Source: Schistosoma haematobium
Lineage: Eukaryota; Platyhelminthes; Trematoda; Strigeidida; Schistosomatidae
Reading direction: 5' to 3'
DNA length: 64,000 nucleotides
Assembly: GCF_000699445.3 (NCBI RefSeq)
Contig: NC_067196.1
Coordinates: 87,708,364 to 87,772,363, forward strand
Below are positions 46,331 through 60,400 of this stretch, one piece after another (positions within the stretch are counted from its first letter, which is position 1; each line of letters starts with the position of its first letter). The notes under the pieces were generated by a model, which made no database searches, was not told the DNA's origin, and was given only the letters and a program-made list of their open reading frames with translations. The translations under genes were made by a program, and so were the position numbers.

Positions 46331-46800
46331 TCATGGTCTACTTTGTCATTAGTAATGCTACAATAATACACCTAATCCTAAAATTGTATATTTGTCATGG
46401 TGTGAAAACCTAATATGTAAGATCTTACGTGAAGTCATATCATTGTTTATTCTGACTCGCCGCACGTAACAATCTGTAATAAAATGTTTAGCGTCTCTGA
46501 AGAACACATTTATGCTGGACATAAAACAATATATTTAATATGAATAAGAGAGATAAGTTACATAAGAATTACCACGCCTGAAAGGCTGAGTCATGCTATG
46601 TGATTGAATTCAATAAATTGCTTCCTCTCTTTCAATTGTTGACCTTCCCTCCATGTTAGTTATTGAGTATGCATTTTTTTCAGTAGTTATATGTTCAGCT
46701 ACAAGAGTTGTGTGGTTAGGAACCAGTGCCACTACGAACACATCGAATTGATGTTGATGGAGTTTTGTGCTATCTTAATCAGGTGATGTTTAACAGGCTA
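46330..46800 (+). repeat. unclassified dispersed repeat, copy 2
   Basis: The best match to 32385-32840, same strand. No reading frame of note. Confidence 0.6.
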
Positions 46801-47792
46801 TATATTCTCAAGACCACTGGCAGTAGGCAAGAAAAAGTGAAGTTTGCTTGATAACTCATTGATATAATAGTGAGCGCTTTTTGTTGAAATCATGCTTATT
46901 GTTCATACGCCGTAAACTATTTGCTGTGCTGCAAACTGTCTCTAGTTGGTTATATGCTGTAACATTATCACGCAATCTATCGCTTCACATAGTCTTACAC
47001 AACATTGACAGAGCAGCAACATGAAACAGTAAAATTAACTAACGAAAGGAAATACTTTAACCAGAGTCACATAATTAAAGATCAGAAGAGGAAGACCAAA
47101 GGTCATAAAATGCAGTTAACAGAGACCTGAATTCAGGGTAAAATACAAAACAAATATAAAAAATAAATGACAATACTATTCACCGAAATACTGTGAAGGG
47201 ATTCTTAGCGTGTTCTTTCCGTTAATGTGACCATATAGAACGTGATATGGCGTAAAATCCAGCTCAATGTATTTCCATGGAGTTTTGTACTCATTGACGT
47301 AAATACGCACTGGCTAGCAATGCAAGCAGAGTCCTAATTCTCCATGTCGTTTCTTCACTCAGCGTTTTACTCTGTCTTAAACTATGAACTATCCTGTAAT
47401 ATCTTTTCTTTCAACCACCGCATGCATAACTTCCAATTTTTGAGTTCCATTGCCAAACAACAAGGACAATGTCCCATAAACTTGCGGTGATTTTAATCTA
47501 TAAAGTTTCCGTAATCATAACGTCATTTTAGGTGGTTCTTACGGTGGCAGCCACATAATTACCTGGAACCTCTCACTTGTTCTGAATCGATCGAATGAAA
47601 GAAAGGTTAACAGCACCAAGCACCCTAAAATTAGTTGTAATTCTGCGCGTTTAATCTGGTTGCTTTTGAGCCATTGCTATATGTCAAATTGATTGAATAA
47701 TCTAAATTCCTCAAAATAATCCAGGTGAGTCTTACTATTTTACTGGTTGATTTACTGTTTTAGTACTTAACGTGTATGTATTTTCACCTAGA
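46801..47792. other. intergenic, no gene seen
   Basis: AT-rich sequence without a convincing frame or repeat. Confidence 0.5.
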
Positions 47793-48050
47793 CTTACTCA
47801 CACCTGTTACGCCCAATGGAGCATAGGCGGCCGACTAGCATTCTCCAACACATTCTATACTTGGCCTTCCTTTCTAGTTCTATCCAATTGTTTTCCATTC
47901 TTCTCATGTCTGTCTATATTTCTCGGCGTAATGTGTTCTTTGGTCTTCCTCTTCTCTTTTGGCCTTGAGAATTCCAAGTGAAAGCATGCCTTGTGACGCA
48001 ATCGGGTGCCTAAATGTGTGCTTTATCTACTTCCAGCGCTTCTTCCTCCT
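47793..48050 (-). mobile_element. RTE 3' end fragment
   Basis: The reverse complement of the RTE 3' terminus, beginning at 'CTTACTCACACCTGTTACGC' and matching about 250 bp of the elements at 36.4 and 38.8 kb. Confidence 0.75.
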
Positions 48051-48189
48051 CGCAAAAATAATGCTAACCAGAAAAACAATTCAATTTTAATTTAGACTAG
48101 CCGTATATATTTCATATGAATCACTGCCAAGGCATTTTTGGCATAAGATATATTAAACAGCTTTATACTAAAACATACTACTGTGAAAA

Positions 48190-48285
48190 AGTGTGTTGTA
48201 ACGATTTGATCTTGAATGTAAACTGGCATGCCTAATGTAGCAAATTGTTGTTTGAGAATAAATTATTATTATTGTTATTATTACA
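48190..48285 (+). mobile_element. 3' tail of the CR1/Jockey-type element
   Basis: 'GATCTTGAATGTAAACTGGC' and 'GAGAATAAATTATTATTATT' match 45650-45732. Only the last 95 bp of the element are present. Confidence 0.7.
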
Positions 48286-50129
48286 GATGCAGTATGTTAG
48301 ATTCAAAAATTATTTGACATTCCTTAGGTCCAATTACTTTTGCCACAGGTTTATAAATGTCAGTAAGCTAACTACAGTAACTTCTTATGAAAAGTCTATA
48401 TTATAACTCTTCATATACCTAACTGTAAATCCACAAGTTGTCTCAACTTAAAAAAAATATTTTTGACCAAGTCTATTACTTTAAGTTGTTATATATTAAA
48501 CTGACCGGTACATGCGTTTCATTATATCTCTATGCCTTTTAAAATTAGCAATCATTTGAATCGTTTTTAACGTTTTCATAAAACCTGTCATGGTTATCAT
48601 TGCAACACGTATTTGGATTTATGAACTGAGCTATCATCGTTGCCTAGAAAGACGTTGGACATAGTTCAGATAACCAAGTTAACAAGTTAGGGTACTTTCA
48701 TACTGCACTAGCATAATAACTAAACTAGTTGTTGGTCAAACATTTGAAATCCAAACTCTGGAGCCTATTAATAAAACTAATACTATGTAGACGAACATTT
48801 TTTGAGTTGCATTCAGTAATGTAATCAGGCAGCTCGGATTCGTTAACTCTACAAACTTCTGCTATTTCAGAAGCACCTAAGACAATAATACATATTTCCC
48901 ACCGGCTAATCTTCAACCAACACTATAACTAGTTGAACATAATGGTTTCAGAATATCGTCATAAAGCATTGTCACGACTTGGTAATCATGTAATATGATT
49001 GATAAAACTGTTAAAAGACTGTCGAAAAACTGACCTGTAATTATCACTAAGTAGTGTTGTTTTTTTAAGTTTATCTTTGTCTATTACAGATGATTCTCAG
49101 TATGTTTCTCTATCAGTTGCTCATTCAGTGAATATCCTAATACCTTGTCAGCGTAATTGGAGGTTTAGCGACATAGTCATGCATGCAAATCACCAGTATA
49201 AGCGGTTGAGTGAACCTCCTGCAAACTGAAAATGCCACCGTCGAATTTACCGCGACACTGACTAATGTTCAAGCCGTTATCATAGACATGAGTTGGGAGT
49301 GAGCTCCCCTTGTTTACAACTTTTATGCTCTCTGATAATCACGTAAGCATCACTCACAGTTTGTCATCTTGTAAACATTTATTTAGCCGCAAGCATGCTG
49401 CAAAACCACATTACTTATATTTATGGCACATGGGCTCTGTCGATTTCAGTAATTTCTAATCGCCTTATTTCAGACAAGTCGTTTTCTACTGTATGCTAAA
49501 CTCTGTACTCGCAACTAACTTGTGTGCACCATGGGCCGGTAAATATTCGTACAAATAATTGGTTTCTTGTTCATCAAAACATTTAGTCTAGATCATGTTT
49601 CTCATGGATCCACTCATATTTAATGAATTAGTGTTAGCCATCTGTCCAGAATGCAAATAATTGTCATCAGTGTCATGCATTAAATAAATTTTTGATGATT
49701 ATTCTCATGTATTGGTGGTTTTATTAATTCCTTTCACGGGTAAACATAAAGCGTATTAAACTTGACAAACTAGCTGGAACACTAGTTGAAGTTCTCTCTA
49801 CGGTTATACTTATGTCTTTCGGTTAGCCTATTAATGTAATTGAAATTGGGGATGTACTCATACGGACAGTACATCGGCGTAAAAATCAATTGCCTTTCCG
49901 GTTCAAACCAAATATAATACCAATATCAACAATGATACAATATTGGTCGTTTTTGTATTTATAAAAACACGAAATATTTGTGCTAACCACGAAGTAAACT
50001 ATTATTGTAGCCCAAAGCCGCTAATCAGAAGCAGCGAATTATCGATACACTAAAAAGCACACTGAAAAAGGGCAAAAATGGATAAAAACGGATGTGATAA
50101 ACTGAAAAACACCGAATAGTGTTTAGATA
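48286..50129. other. intergenic, no gene seen
   Basis: No frame longer than about 63 codons and no clear repeat match within the window. Confidence 0.5.
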
Positions 50130-50500
50130 GACTTGTGTTTTGGTTAAATTGCTTCTCAACCGCATGATAATCAAAGCCGAAAATAAGATAACTGAGGAGA
50201 CTCTTATTCAGCATTAAACATTTCGGGGAAGTCGGAAGCGGTGGAAGCGGGAACGCCTAATCGGCATGGCATGGTTCGGCCATGCAGGTGTGATCACTCT
50301 GTGTGACTTATCACCTTTCATATTAAATATATTATTCTCTTTCGGGCCCAACCACGTTTGTCAGAGGTCCTAAACATAATCTCATTGAATGTCACGACAG
50401 GGCGAGTCAGTACAGACAATGATGTGACTTCCACGTAAGAACACCATAGCAAATCTACGATTGTGGAAGAGTTCCTTTGTTCCAGTAGCAAAGATAAGTG
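50130..50500 (-). repeat. unclassified dispersed repeat, copy 3
   Basis: The reverse complement has 'AATATATTTAATATGAAAGG' and 'ACACCTGCATGGCCGAACCA', matching copies 1 and 2. About 700 bp upstream of the RANGAP1 first coding exon. Confidence 0.6.
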
Positions 50501-51174
50501 CACTTAATACCGACCTGGACCATGATCCGCTATTATTCGTTTTGACTTGTAGAAAGTACTATGAGCATCAGGAGAGATTATTTATCCTTTAGATGGCCTA
50601 GACATAGTTGTTATGATCGCCGGAAAGAGAACTTTTTAAGTGTGGCAATGCGCAAGGTTATTTATCATACATCAAAATATGTCAACAATTTGCACTAAAA
50701 GTGCTGTCTATGAATACAGAAGGTAAAAAACAGCACTTACAATGAAATGGTATGCTAAACGACAAAAATGGCAGCAACTGTTATTTGTAAGTTCCTCCGA
50801 GGGTAACAGACACGTCAAACTGGAGATACGACACAGCAGAACGGACTGTAAGCACATCTTATACTCCTTAAGAGTAGTCAAATGTTGAAATTCGCCGTTG
50901 GATGAGCTAGTCTAAGAGACTTTTCAGGAGATCTTTAAGAGAACTCATGAAATATATTTAAGGACTAAGGACAGTATGTTACTATGATTTAGCGATGTTT
51001 TTTATTTTTCCTCTTTTATCGGTAATATACCTAGGTTCATACCTTGAAGTATTGATGATCCACTCGTACTAAATATGGAAGCCTGTTAAGCTAAAGCTTC
51101 TTCCTTTCAGAAGCATCTGAACCATTTCAGTGCGCGGCTTAAAGAAGGCCAGCGCTACCCACTTAAGTGATACA
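50501..51174. other. region upstream of RANGAP1 coding start
   Basis: It must hold the 5' UTR or an upstream intron. CTTTCAG and ATTTCAG near 51110-51129 are plausible acceptors. I see no clear TATA box or initiator to call a promoter. Confidence 0.4.
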
Positions 51175-51412
51175 ATGGTAGTTGTATTGAACGGATATAA
51201 TGGATGGACTGTTAGTTTCGCGAATCATGCCCTGAAGCTAGATAAAGCTGCTGATGCGAATGCTATTGTTTCTGCACTGGCTTCCAATTTAAATGCCGAG
51301 TGTTTGAATCTCAGCGGAAATACACTTGGGATAGACGCAGCTAGACCTATCGGTATTGCTTTAGAAAAGAATCGCTTCATTAAGCGTTGCTTGTTTAACG
51401 ATCTATTTACAG
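51175..51412 (+). CDS. RANGAP1: RANGAP1 first coding exon
   Basis: It codes the N-terminus and first leucine-rich repeats ('[17 protein letters not shown]', 'RCLFNDLFT'). The donor ACAG|GTGAGG follows 51412, phase 1. Possible acceptors CTTTCAG and ATTTCAG lie just upstream (about 51110-51129) and could serve cis- or trans-splicing of the 5' UTR. Confidence 0.88.
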
Positions 51413-54400
51413 GTGAGGGCCCTTATTGTCTGAAAATGTATAAAATCAAAATTGTGACGTGAATATTTTAAAAAATTTCAGGTCTCAACTGTCATCTCAC
51501 GCTGTTTTTTAATAAAGGTAAAAGTCAAGAATTCCATATTTAGGTCAGACCTACTGCTAGGAACTGGTCATCTAAGTCTTTCTGTAGCCGAGGTTTGCGC
51601 GCTGAATCATCTGTTTTTAAGACCGCACTTGTATGTTGTAGAATTCGATATTTATGCGAAATGCCCAATCCAGTAATGTAAAACAAAAGGAAAAGCTTTA
51701 GCTTTGTGCCGATCAAGTTGATTAGACTATGTGTTATTACTTACAGTCACTTTAGGAACGATTACTATGCTAGCCAACGTATGATGTTCAGTGAAAGGCA
51801 AGTCACTCGATAAGGTTGGTGTTGGCAAATGTCAGTTTATATCTTAATGACGTAGGACAGAAATTTAAATAGGATTGTTCTGACAAAGGCCGTTTCAATT
51901 TTTCTGAGCAGTAGCTTGGAGATTAAAGCACTCGACTCTCAAGGGTCGTCCCAAACTATTCACTTCAATGGCACGTGAAAGTATACACCTTGTACATTTC
52001 TATCATTCACTAAACTAAATGTGTGTTTTTCATATTTGGACATTTCCTGATAAATCGTCTTAAGTCCGTAGTATTGGTTTTTCCTCCGTTTTCTTAAATG
52101 TGGCTCGAAATCAGTCTCGTTGGCCTAGATATATTCATATTTTAATTATTACTTTGGGTATTGTGTTCAAATATTACTTCACTCATCTTTTCGCTGAATA
52201 TATCTCTTTAAAAACCGTACTTGAGCTTGGTCGACAATGCTATTATTCCAATTTATTTGGTATTAGTCGTGTTAATTTCATCCCACCATGCTGATGCAGT
52301 TTGGCAACTTAAACCGATTCATATTTTTGTCAGATCCTGTGTTATGAATAACTAGCTGATTGTCATTCCTAAAACTTATCAAAGTTGCTGGATACAGCGA
52401 AAAACGCTGTAATTCATTATTTGGAGTACTGAATACTGGGACGTAGATTACTAAACTAAATAACATAAGAGTATGGGCTCATTCTTCTAACCATTGTGGT
52501 ACACATGCATACAAAAATCTGCCAATCTAACTAGTTTAGTTGTTCGTCTTAACGAGCTTGCATATCTGCTCTTGCTACCTTAGATGTTTTTATCCCCTAC
52601 ATGTAAAGGAGCTAGATACTTACAACAATTAGTCAGTTAGTCAGTCAGTAACAACCTACAGATCGATTTATTCCAATCGCCTATGACATTTTGTTATATT
52701 TCTTTTGTGTCACCATTTTCTTGTTAAGGAATGTTAGGAGATTAAATTATTGTCTTACAATACGCAGATAAGGTAGTTATGTTTCGTGAAGGCACCGCGA
52801 AAATGTGGCCTCCTAATCGCCTCGAGCGGCAATGCAAGCATTTTTAAAGTCCAACTTTCTCCCTTTGAATGCAAAATGTAGCTCCAAAACTTTCATTCTT
52901 CAACGGCGTCACTAATAATTGTGTGTATAGTTATCGCGTCAACCAGTTTGCTTATCTTTAGAGTCTTGTCAGTACTGGTGAGTTTGTAACCAATAAAATC
53001 TCGACACGGACACAGAAAGCTCAGTCGGATTTTACCAAATTGTGACGTTGATGTGGGTCCGTATAGAAACCAAAGGACAAGTTTGTCTATGTGGATAAAA
53101 CAGAGTCTAAAGATAGAGAATGTCCGTCTTTCATCTTAACAGAATTCTCCAATCAGCTCTATCATGAACACTCCTTTCCAGTTGCTTCCAGCTGCTGTTC
53201 ATTCTTTTCATGTCTGCTTCCAACTATGTACGCAGTGTGCCCTTTGGCCTTCCAAGTTTCCGTTTCCCTTCAGGATTCTAAATCGGTGCTTGCTTCGTGA
53301 TGCAGTTTGGCCATTTCCTCAATGTGTGTCCTATCCACTTCCAACGTCGTTCCCTAATGTCCTCTTCCGTTGGAAGCTGGTTTGTTCTCTTCCACAGTAG
53401 GGTTGTTGCTGATGATATCTGACCAACAGACACTGAGTATCTTGTGTAGACAATTGTTTATAAATACTTGTACCCTTTTGATGATGGTTGTAGTAGTTCT
53501 GGAAGTTTCATCTCCATACAGTAGAACCGTCTTGACGTTTGTATTGAGGATTCTGACTTTGATATTGGTTGACAGTTGATTTGAGTTTAATATGTTCACT
53601 GGCAGTAGCGATGTGGCCCTTGCTTTGCCGATCCTTTCCTTCACATCTGCATCAGATCCTTCTTGTTTATTGATGATGCTGTCCAGGTAGGTACGTGAAA
53701 GCTCCCAACCCTAGTGGAGCTTTCTCACCAAGTGTGATTTGGTTGGTGCTGTTCCAGTTGCATTTGAGGATCTTGGTTTTTCCTTTGTGCATATTAAGAC
53801 CTGCTAGTGCACAGATCTCTACTACACTGATTGTCTTGACCTGCATTTGTTGGTGTGTGTGGGATGGAAGAGCTATGTCATCTGCGTAGTCCAAATTATC
53901 TAGATGCATTCAAGTTGTCCATTGCATTGTGTGCTTCCTCTGAGATGTGGAGGTCTTCATAATCCAGCCGACCAGTAGATGAAGTAGGAAGGGCGAGAGT
54001 AAGTAACCCTGTCTGACTCCGATCTTCGCTTGAGATGCATCTGTCAGCCTTACTCCATTCACGACTTTGAGGTGTTGTCCGTCGTATGGATTCCGGATGA
54101 TGTCGACGATTTTCTCATCTACTCACTTTATAGTATCGAAGAAGATTCCATAAGGTTCTCATATCCACACTGTCAAACGCCTTATAATCAAGGAAGTTGA
54201 TGTACGGTGACGAGTTCCATGCAATCGGTTGTTCAACGATGATCCGTGATGTCACGACTTAGTTTGTGCACGACCGATAGAGATTTACATCCAACATGTA
54301 ATACAAAGAGAATGTCACTAATGGTTTACGTGGCATTAACTAATCAAAATGGCATGGCTCGTCTATGCCGGAGTGGTCACTCTATATAACCTATTGCTTT

Positions 54401-57400
54401 TTGAATTAAATAAATTACTCTTCGCCGATCCTAAATGTGATCTTCAGAAGTGCTTAACGTCACATTGTCACGATAGGACTCTTCAGTGTAGAATATGATG
54501 TGACCTCCATGTAAGGTATTGTGGCTTAGATAATCACATGACAAATCTGTAACTTGGAACCTGTTGCTGAGACCTATCTTGAATTCGTTGAGTTTGTCAG
54601 TATCTCTAAGGAAAATCGTGCTGAACCTTTGTAATATTGTTTCTCTAGTTGTACAGTGTTTCTTTAGTTTCAGTTCCATCTTGGCCACAACCAGGTGGTG
54701 ATCTGAAGCTGTCAGCTCCTCTCTTTGTTCTCACGTCCTCCATTGACCTTCTGAATTTTTTTAGTGATGCGAATATGATCGACCTGGTTCTGTGTAGTGT
54801 GATCCGGTGAGACCCACGTAGCTTTGTGTATGTTAGTGGCGGAGTGTAGTAATGCCACCTATCACCATTTTGTTGAATACACATGAATTTACAAATCTGT
54901 CAGCATTCTCGTTCCTTTCTCCCAGTCGGTCAATGTCGTGCCATGATAGCTTCATACTCGGTGTTGTCCATTCCGACGTCGGCATCTAGGTCTCCCCATC
55001 AGGATGGTCAGGTCCCTTCCTGAACATTTCGCTATGATCATTTTCTGCCTCTCATAAAACTGATCTTTATCGTCTTCATTGCTATTATTGGTGGGTGCAT
55101 AGCACTGGATGACATTGTGATTCCTTCCTTCTTTGTCTTAAAGGATGCTCTGACGATTCTGGATTCATGAGATTCGCATCCCGTAAGTGATCTTTGTGCT
55201 TCTTTGAATAGTATCAGTTCAACTCCTTGCGCATAGGAGACGTTTTCTTCCTCATGATTAGAGTGCAACATCATCTCTCCCGAATCTAATCTTTTCAGTG
55301 CAGCTTGGATTTAGTGGGTCTCATTTATTTCTTTCACCACCAGGTTATGTTTCCTCATTTTCCCAGCTAATTGACTGATCCTCCCAGCCTCCCACATTGT
55401 TCAGACATTCTATTTACTTATATTAATTACTCTGGTTGTTAGAAGGGATCCAAGTCTTGTGACTTCTGAGAGATGTCGACTTTCACTATGAGGTTTCATA
55501 ACTCTTTCACATGAAGATTTTTTACCTGCTGACTTGAAGTTTAAATGGTTTAAATGATTTTTTTCCTGGTTAGTGTTCTTTAACAATGTTGTGAAGATTG
55601 GTGAGTCAGTGTGCTATGGTAACTTAAAGCCGAGAACATGTGAGGTACTATGCTGCATATTATTGACTGACTGATGCCAGTTTTCTACGCAAAAAATCAA
55701 ACCGTGGTCTTGGTCAACAAAAACTCCATACAAACTGGACCTCTCACTCTAGTTAGTGGATAGGAAAAAGAAGATTGGACAGTCTTGTTCACCATATTAG
55801 AGTTGAAGTTGCAAAGGTACTGCTTAGTCCATGAACGTATCACTAATACTCAAGTAATCCCTGTTTCACCAGTCACTTTTTTGGCAAGATTCTCTTAAAT
55901 TTTAATTAATAAGTAGTAAATTCTTGAAAAATGATTACATCAAAAGCAACAGCTCTTCACTCACCGATTATTACCTCCAAGTCAAAAAACAGGAAAGTTG
56001 ATATAGATGGGAAATTGTACCAAATTCTCAAGTCACTATCTATCAACCGAGGTTAAAACCACATTCTTGTGTTCAACAACTATAAGTATCACTAATTAGT
56101 ATTGTTGACTATGTGTGGCGCATACATATTTGGTGCCCCCTTGTACCAATATTTATGTGTTCAGGTAAATAATTAATAAATAAATAATAATTGTAGACTA
56201 TTTCTTGTGACCAACAACTAATTCCAGTGGAAATATAGTGAATATATTTAAATACGTAGTAATTATGACATCCGTATATCTTAACAAATTTTAAAAGTAA
56301 CTTTCGTTACAGTTCTCCATGTAAATATCACTATTACCATTCATTTTGACAATTTTAAATAAATGTAACGTTGTATATTTTGTTTATGATATAAGTAACA
56401 TGTTTTTGTACGTAATCAATAGAAAATTTAATCTCCAACATGTAACCACTCTGAGTCTCTTTTTAAAAGAATAAACAACTTTTATTATTTAAGGTTTCTC
56501 CTAATAATTATTATAACAAATTGAACCAACTTATCAATGAATAAAAGCGAGTTTAAGCATAGCGCTTTTGTTATTTGTTGCGAAAATTAGACAGACATCA
56601 ACAAGGAGCCCGGTACACATCTACGTTGACCCGAGTTGCCATATCACAATAGCACGTCGAGATGGAAATAACCTTTAGTTTACTTACTCAAACTCTTGTT
56701 CCACAGCCGTTAGTAAAACAAAGGGGGTTGCTGCGCGGTATACGTCCTTCGTGTGGAAGACGACCATCTTGTGAAAATAACTGTGTGTAGGATGATCCCC
56801 ACATATTGTAGTGTATTTGTGAGTTAATCTGTACCATGCTTTGATTGCTTTATGTGTGATATTTTGGATACAAATTCCAGGTTAGTAAGATAATGAAACA
56901 TTCCTTCTCATTTTGCCTAATAGTATTCAGCACAAAGCACTTTAACTGCTCATCATTGCTTATAGGTGAATAAATATTTTCGAATGGTTCGATTTTTTAA
57001 CGTGGTTAGTTATTTATTATGGCGTGCACAGCTGTTGTTGATTTAGTCGGTAGATCTCCAATCTCGTCAAGCACATATTAAGGTCCTCTTATATAGTATA
57101 GGTTCCCTTCAACACGAATTAGGATTTTACGAGATAACTCTTCAAAATAGAATTTATCCCAACTCCTGTAGTCAGTATTGCTTTGGAATAAATGAAAATT
57201 CAGTTTTCTTCCTGTATGATGTCCTTATATGCAATCTTTCTTTATATATTAGTACCTTTGAAGTAACTACTATGAATTTGGTGGTCATCTTGTTGTGCTA
57301 ATGAGGTGTGGGAACGTGGATCGATGTGTATATGTACCTGATCCTACGTTATAACTGATTGATTGATTTACTGTTTTTGAAGTGATTTTTAATTCAATAA

Positions 57401-60400
57401 GAAAGATTGGTTAGGCAGTTATTATTATTTATTATTTATTTGAACACAAATATTGGTACAAGAGGGCACCAAATATATATGCGCCACACCATATTTGTGT
57501 GTGTGTGGGCTGTGATACTGCCCCGGTGCCCAGGCCGAAGCAGATGGTTTTCTTAGGGGGCCACACCCCAAGCCTTTGACGTAAAGGTCTGATCCACAAG
57601 GCAGTGGAGCATCGTGAGGAGATGCAGTCCCATGGTAGCCGGTGACCAAAAATTGGTTCATACGTCATTTGTTCCTTCAGGATACTGAAGCCCACGTGCA
57701 CTATTGGTTTGGGATCCAGTTAGAGCGCCGGACATTCGCTTCGCTTTTCGTCCTCTCATTTTCGTAAACAACAGTAGTGCCACGAGAAGGCGGTGAATAG
57801 GACTTCTGGCAGAGGCTGTATACGCGTGGCCATGTGAGAGCATTTTGAGAGGGAGGGAGGGCCCACCCCACTCTCGGCCATACCAGGGCATTTGGAGGCC
57901 GTATTGTTCTGCAATTCTTTTTACTTCTATTGTATCTTGACGTTGTTGTTAAACTAAAGTTTCGACTTTTCAATAAATATTAAAGCTTTGCGTTATAGGA
58001 CATATTCATTAATGACCATTAGAAAGTCAATTGTAATACAAGATGTTTGATTTATTCTTTTTATACATCTGGAAATTCTTTAAAGCTCGTTTAAGGACAT
58101 TGAAAGCACTGTATGCTGGGGTAAATGAAATCGAAAAAAAGTTTATCGACACCCTTAAAACTGTTTCGAAGTTGAGCAACGACATTAACTCTTCCTTTTA
58201 GACCTATATGCCGTACTACCGTGTATTGGTCTTTTGTTACTACGATATTGCTTGAAAAAAGTAACCTATTTATCAATTCAAGTTAATGTATTTAGATTTA
58301 ACTTATATTTTGTCCACTGAAGTACTTTAACCAGTGAACTACTTTTCCTTATTGTTTAAGGGTCACTTGATGATTTAAGTACTTGGCATTGAACCAGTAA
58401 GTTGCAGCTCCAAACTCTCCATCACCTATATCGATTTCAGCATCTGAATAGTATCACTAACCGTCTAGCGTTATGTGGACACATTCTATGTTGCTTCACT
58501 CGCTTGAAAATCGGTCTTGATGAATGATTACCTAAAGAACGCCACATTATGTTTTGGGGCACCCTAGTGGTATACAATCCTTACACAAATTAAAACAATC
58601 GGAAATATAGATTACCAACTACTTACGTTATAAATACTTGTTCAAAAACCTTCATTTTATGGTTTGAAATAAGCTCATTTTATATCGCTTTATTTTCATA
58701 TGGTTTAGAGCATTTTACAACTTTATTATAATCTTTATGTCATTGAACAACTTATCTGTATTGGAAGTTCTCTGTCTAGACAGTTTTAGGCCATTTAGAT
58801 GATTGCTTATGAAAACTCATATCCCAATCTAATTTCTGACCTGTCTATTCTAAAAGAATTTTTACAGTCAGAATTTATTTAAAGGTTTGCACCTTCATGC
58901 AGTTCGGACAATGAGTAGGTTTTGTTAAAAACATAATCTAGCTGCTGATATATACCGTGTCTCTGAAGTCGAAGGCCCAGTAAAGTACTGCAAATTCGTT
59001 CTCCATTAGTTGGTTTCAGTGTCGTGTTTCATGTTCATCTACCGTAGAACCGTGTAACCGTGATACAGCCTTTCTGAGCTAAGGTTCTACGCATTTGATC
59101 ATCATTGTGTACAAAAGATTGTTCAGGTTTCCCAGCAACACGATGTATTTTTGGTGTTCTCTTAATACCAGTTCATCCATGCTGTAGACAAATGTTCTAT
59201 CAGGGATGTTATGTCAAAATATCGGGTTCGAAAGTTTTGATACGCTATTCACAGAAAATCCCGGCAACTTCTATACCAAGCACTAACTGCTAACAACTAG
59301 GTTTAGAAGACAGAAACAATCAGTTTATGATACGGTTGTCAGCAGTCGAAGGACAGTTATGATAACAGACCAAGAACTTATTTCTGTAAACCTGCTCAGT
59401 TTCAGTCCCCCTTTTTCGTTGTTGTGTTTCATCGCGTTTTAAAATTCTTCCTTTCTTTTCACATATTGTAATTTATTTATTCATGAAACTTTAAAAGTCT
59501 ACTTGTATTGTGCTACATTTAGGTCGCCTTAAGTCTGAAATAGCACCAGCACTAAAGTATTTGAGTAATGGTCTTATGGCTTCTAAGTCTCAAATAATTG
59601 AATTGGATCTCAGTGACAACGCTTTCGGTCCAAATGGGATTGTTGGTATAACTGATTTACTGGCGAGCAATACTTGTCACACGCTTGAGGTTAGTGTTGT
59701 TTTAAAAAAGTTTTTAACTATTGATGGTTTTATAGGTACTGCGAATGAACAACCAGGGTCTTGGGCATGAAGGATGTCGATATCTTGCAGAGGCCTTAGA
59801 AAAAGGACGATGTTTGTCAAAGAATCAAGGACTACTACTAAAAATATTTTCTGGAGGAAGAAATCGTTTAGAAAATGTCGGAGCTCAAATGCTTTCCAAG
59901 GTTTTCTGTGATATGGGGTCCTTAGAAGAGGTATTTCATAGAAAGTTGAAGTTACCTTCTTTTATAGCTTTCTCTGTATCAAAATGGAATTGGAATTCAT
60001 GGGGTAGACGGTATTTTGTCATTGGTGAAAATAATCAAATCTAATCCAAATTTACGAGTGTTAAATTTGTCGGACAATTCACTTACTCCACGTGGTGCCG
60101 AAGCAATTGCACGTGTCCTACCTTCAGTAGTCAATCTAGAGGTAAATTTATTTACAAAACATGATCTTATTGTTTTCATTTTCATAAATATAAAACTGCT
60201 CTATGTAAATGTCTTAATTTAATTTGGTATGATTCTACGCAATTAATATAAATGTGATCTAGGGTCATGGAGATTGCTGCATTTGTGCTAGTCAAGACAA
60301 AGGTCTTAAAATTCTGGCAAAAAGCCATAGCTAATGGCAGAGTTTGGTTATATTGGTAGATAGTGAGACAAATAGCGATCAGATAATCTATGATTGTTTA

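Larger units (their letters stand above)
51413..59522 (+). other. RANGAP1 intron 1, 8.1 kb
   Basis: The longest intron of the gene. It holds a degraded RTE element (53.1-55.57 kb) with another repeat inside, a retroposon (57.4-57.9 kb), and several short retrotransposon tails. I see no exon in it. Confidence 0.75.
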
